A stretch of DNA of 64,000 bases from Trichobilharzia szidati. Its lineage: Eukaryota; Platyhelminthes; Trematoda; Strigeidida; Schistosomatidae. Position 1 is the first letter of the stretch. Each line of letters begins with the position of its first letter. Shown one piece after another: positions 63,466 to 64,000 of the stretch. The notes beneath the pieces were generated by a model. It was given only the letters and a program-made list of their open reading frames with translations, was not told the origin of the DNA and did no database searches. The DNA is taken from assembly GCA_944472155.2 (NCBI GenBank), contig OX235271.1:101569256-101633255 (forward strand), read 5' to 3'. The translations under genes were made by a program, and so were the position numbers.

Positions 63466-64000
63466 GTAGATAATTCTTTGGAGTTTGAAATAGTGGTGTG
63501 GTATGTGCTAACGATAAGAATTTGTGGACAGTATAGATTCTTGAATAGTGTAACCATGGATTAAGTTGGAAAGAGGAAAATGAAAATCATTGTGAAATAA
63601 TCTAGAAAGCATTCAATGAAGATAAAAAAGCAGAATACCACTAACTTTTCCAAACTGAAATTTCAATATAAGATTATTTATTGTATTTCTCTATCCTTGT
63701 TCATCATTTCTGTCAAATAAATAATCTTGCTTCACCCTTATTCGAATTGCTAATGCCCGCCTTCACAGTTCTTTGATATTTGCTGCCTTCCTTGATCACC
63801 AGTGTGATTGTCAGGCTCATTAACTGTCTCGTACTTTTAACCAGTATGTTCAAGCAAAAGCTAATGGTATTTTGTTTCCCTTGTCCTCATTTTATGCTCT
63901 CCATATTGTTTCGCTATGATTTTGATTTCTTCCCTCTTCAGTCTAGTCCATGGCAATGCTATTCACCTTTCCCGAGGAAGATTTCACTTGCAATTGATCG
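63466..64000. other. No gene recognised
   Basis: The end of the window is AT-rich with pyrimidine-rich stretches and no supportable feature. Confidence 0.4.

Noticed and set aside
1..64000. CRISPR array, bacterial operon or phage
   Set aside because: No short regularly spaced repeats, no ribosome-binding or operon structure; all repeats are eukaryotic retroelements.
1..64000. LTR retrotransposon or retrovirus
   Set aside because: No long terminal direct repeats, primer-binding site, gag or integrase motif seen; the inverted repeats present belong to PLE and hammerhead elements.

Overview
The window looks like repeat-dense, gene-poor nuclear DNA from a schistosomatid blood fluke (Schistosoma or a close relative). 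It is AT-rich and has no bacterial-style operons. It is packed with hammerhead-ribozyme SINEs of the Sm-alpha type, RTE-clade LINEs resembling schistosome SR2-type elements, a CR1-like LINE fragment and several Penelope-like elements (PLEs). The organism call is inference from these element types; no species was assigned by search.

No complete host gene was found. The best host-coding candidate is one exon at 52576-53060: a strong pyrimidine-rich acceptor, a 139-codon acidic/basic open frame starting at 52642, and a GTAAG donor. Almost everything else recognisable is transposon-derived, so the window is either intergenic or intron sequence of a long gene.

The repeats form a small ecosystem. 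(1) Two tRNA-headed SINE families, called T1 and T2 here, share one tRNA-like head. T1 ends in a tail nearly identical to the RTE LINE 3' end; T2 ends in a tail resembling the 3' end of the CR1-like LINE at 47050-47890. (2) Three tRNA-headed hammerhead families are present. HHR-C has two copies with a complete hammerhead core (9528-9572 plus; 19687-19731 minus). HHR-B is the most abundant and mostly carries a damaged core. HHR-D is Sm-alpha-like and all three of its recognisable ribozyme cores share one core lesion. (3) At least four families of PLE GIY-YIG endonuclease remnants occur (PLE-A, B, C, D). (4) Two RTE LINE families are 5'-truncated and frameshifted.

Layout. 1.3-3.2 kb: inverted PLE-A pair with a nested PLE-B, then an RTE tail. 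4-20 kb: scattered RTE, T1, T2 and hammerhead copies. 16.6-18.8 kb: palindromic hammerhead elements. 22.9-29.9 kb: more HHR-B copies, PLE-D and an RTE tail. 30.9-37.7 kb: two long RTE-2 copies, PLE-B with a hairpin insertion, and a near-touching pair of opposed hammerheads. 39-46 kb: T1 and HHR copies. 47-50.3 kb: CR1-like LINE, an HHR-B foldback and an HHR-D foldback nested in T1. 52-54.4 kb: candidate exon and PLE-C. 55-63.5 kb: SINEs, RTE, and PLE-A split by a full HHR-D unit.

The most unusual pattern is that many hammerhead copies occur as foldbacks: a minus-oriented head+ribozyme joined to a plus-oriented one, giving an element with a ribozyme near each end on opposite strands. Two of these foldbacks (18.1-18.8 and 48.8-49.3 kb) share the same internal junction, which suggests the palindromic form itself is inherited and mobile.
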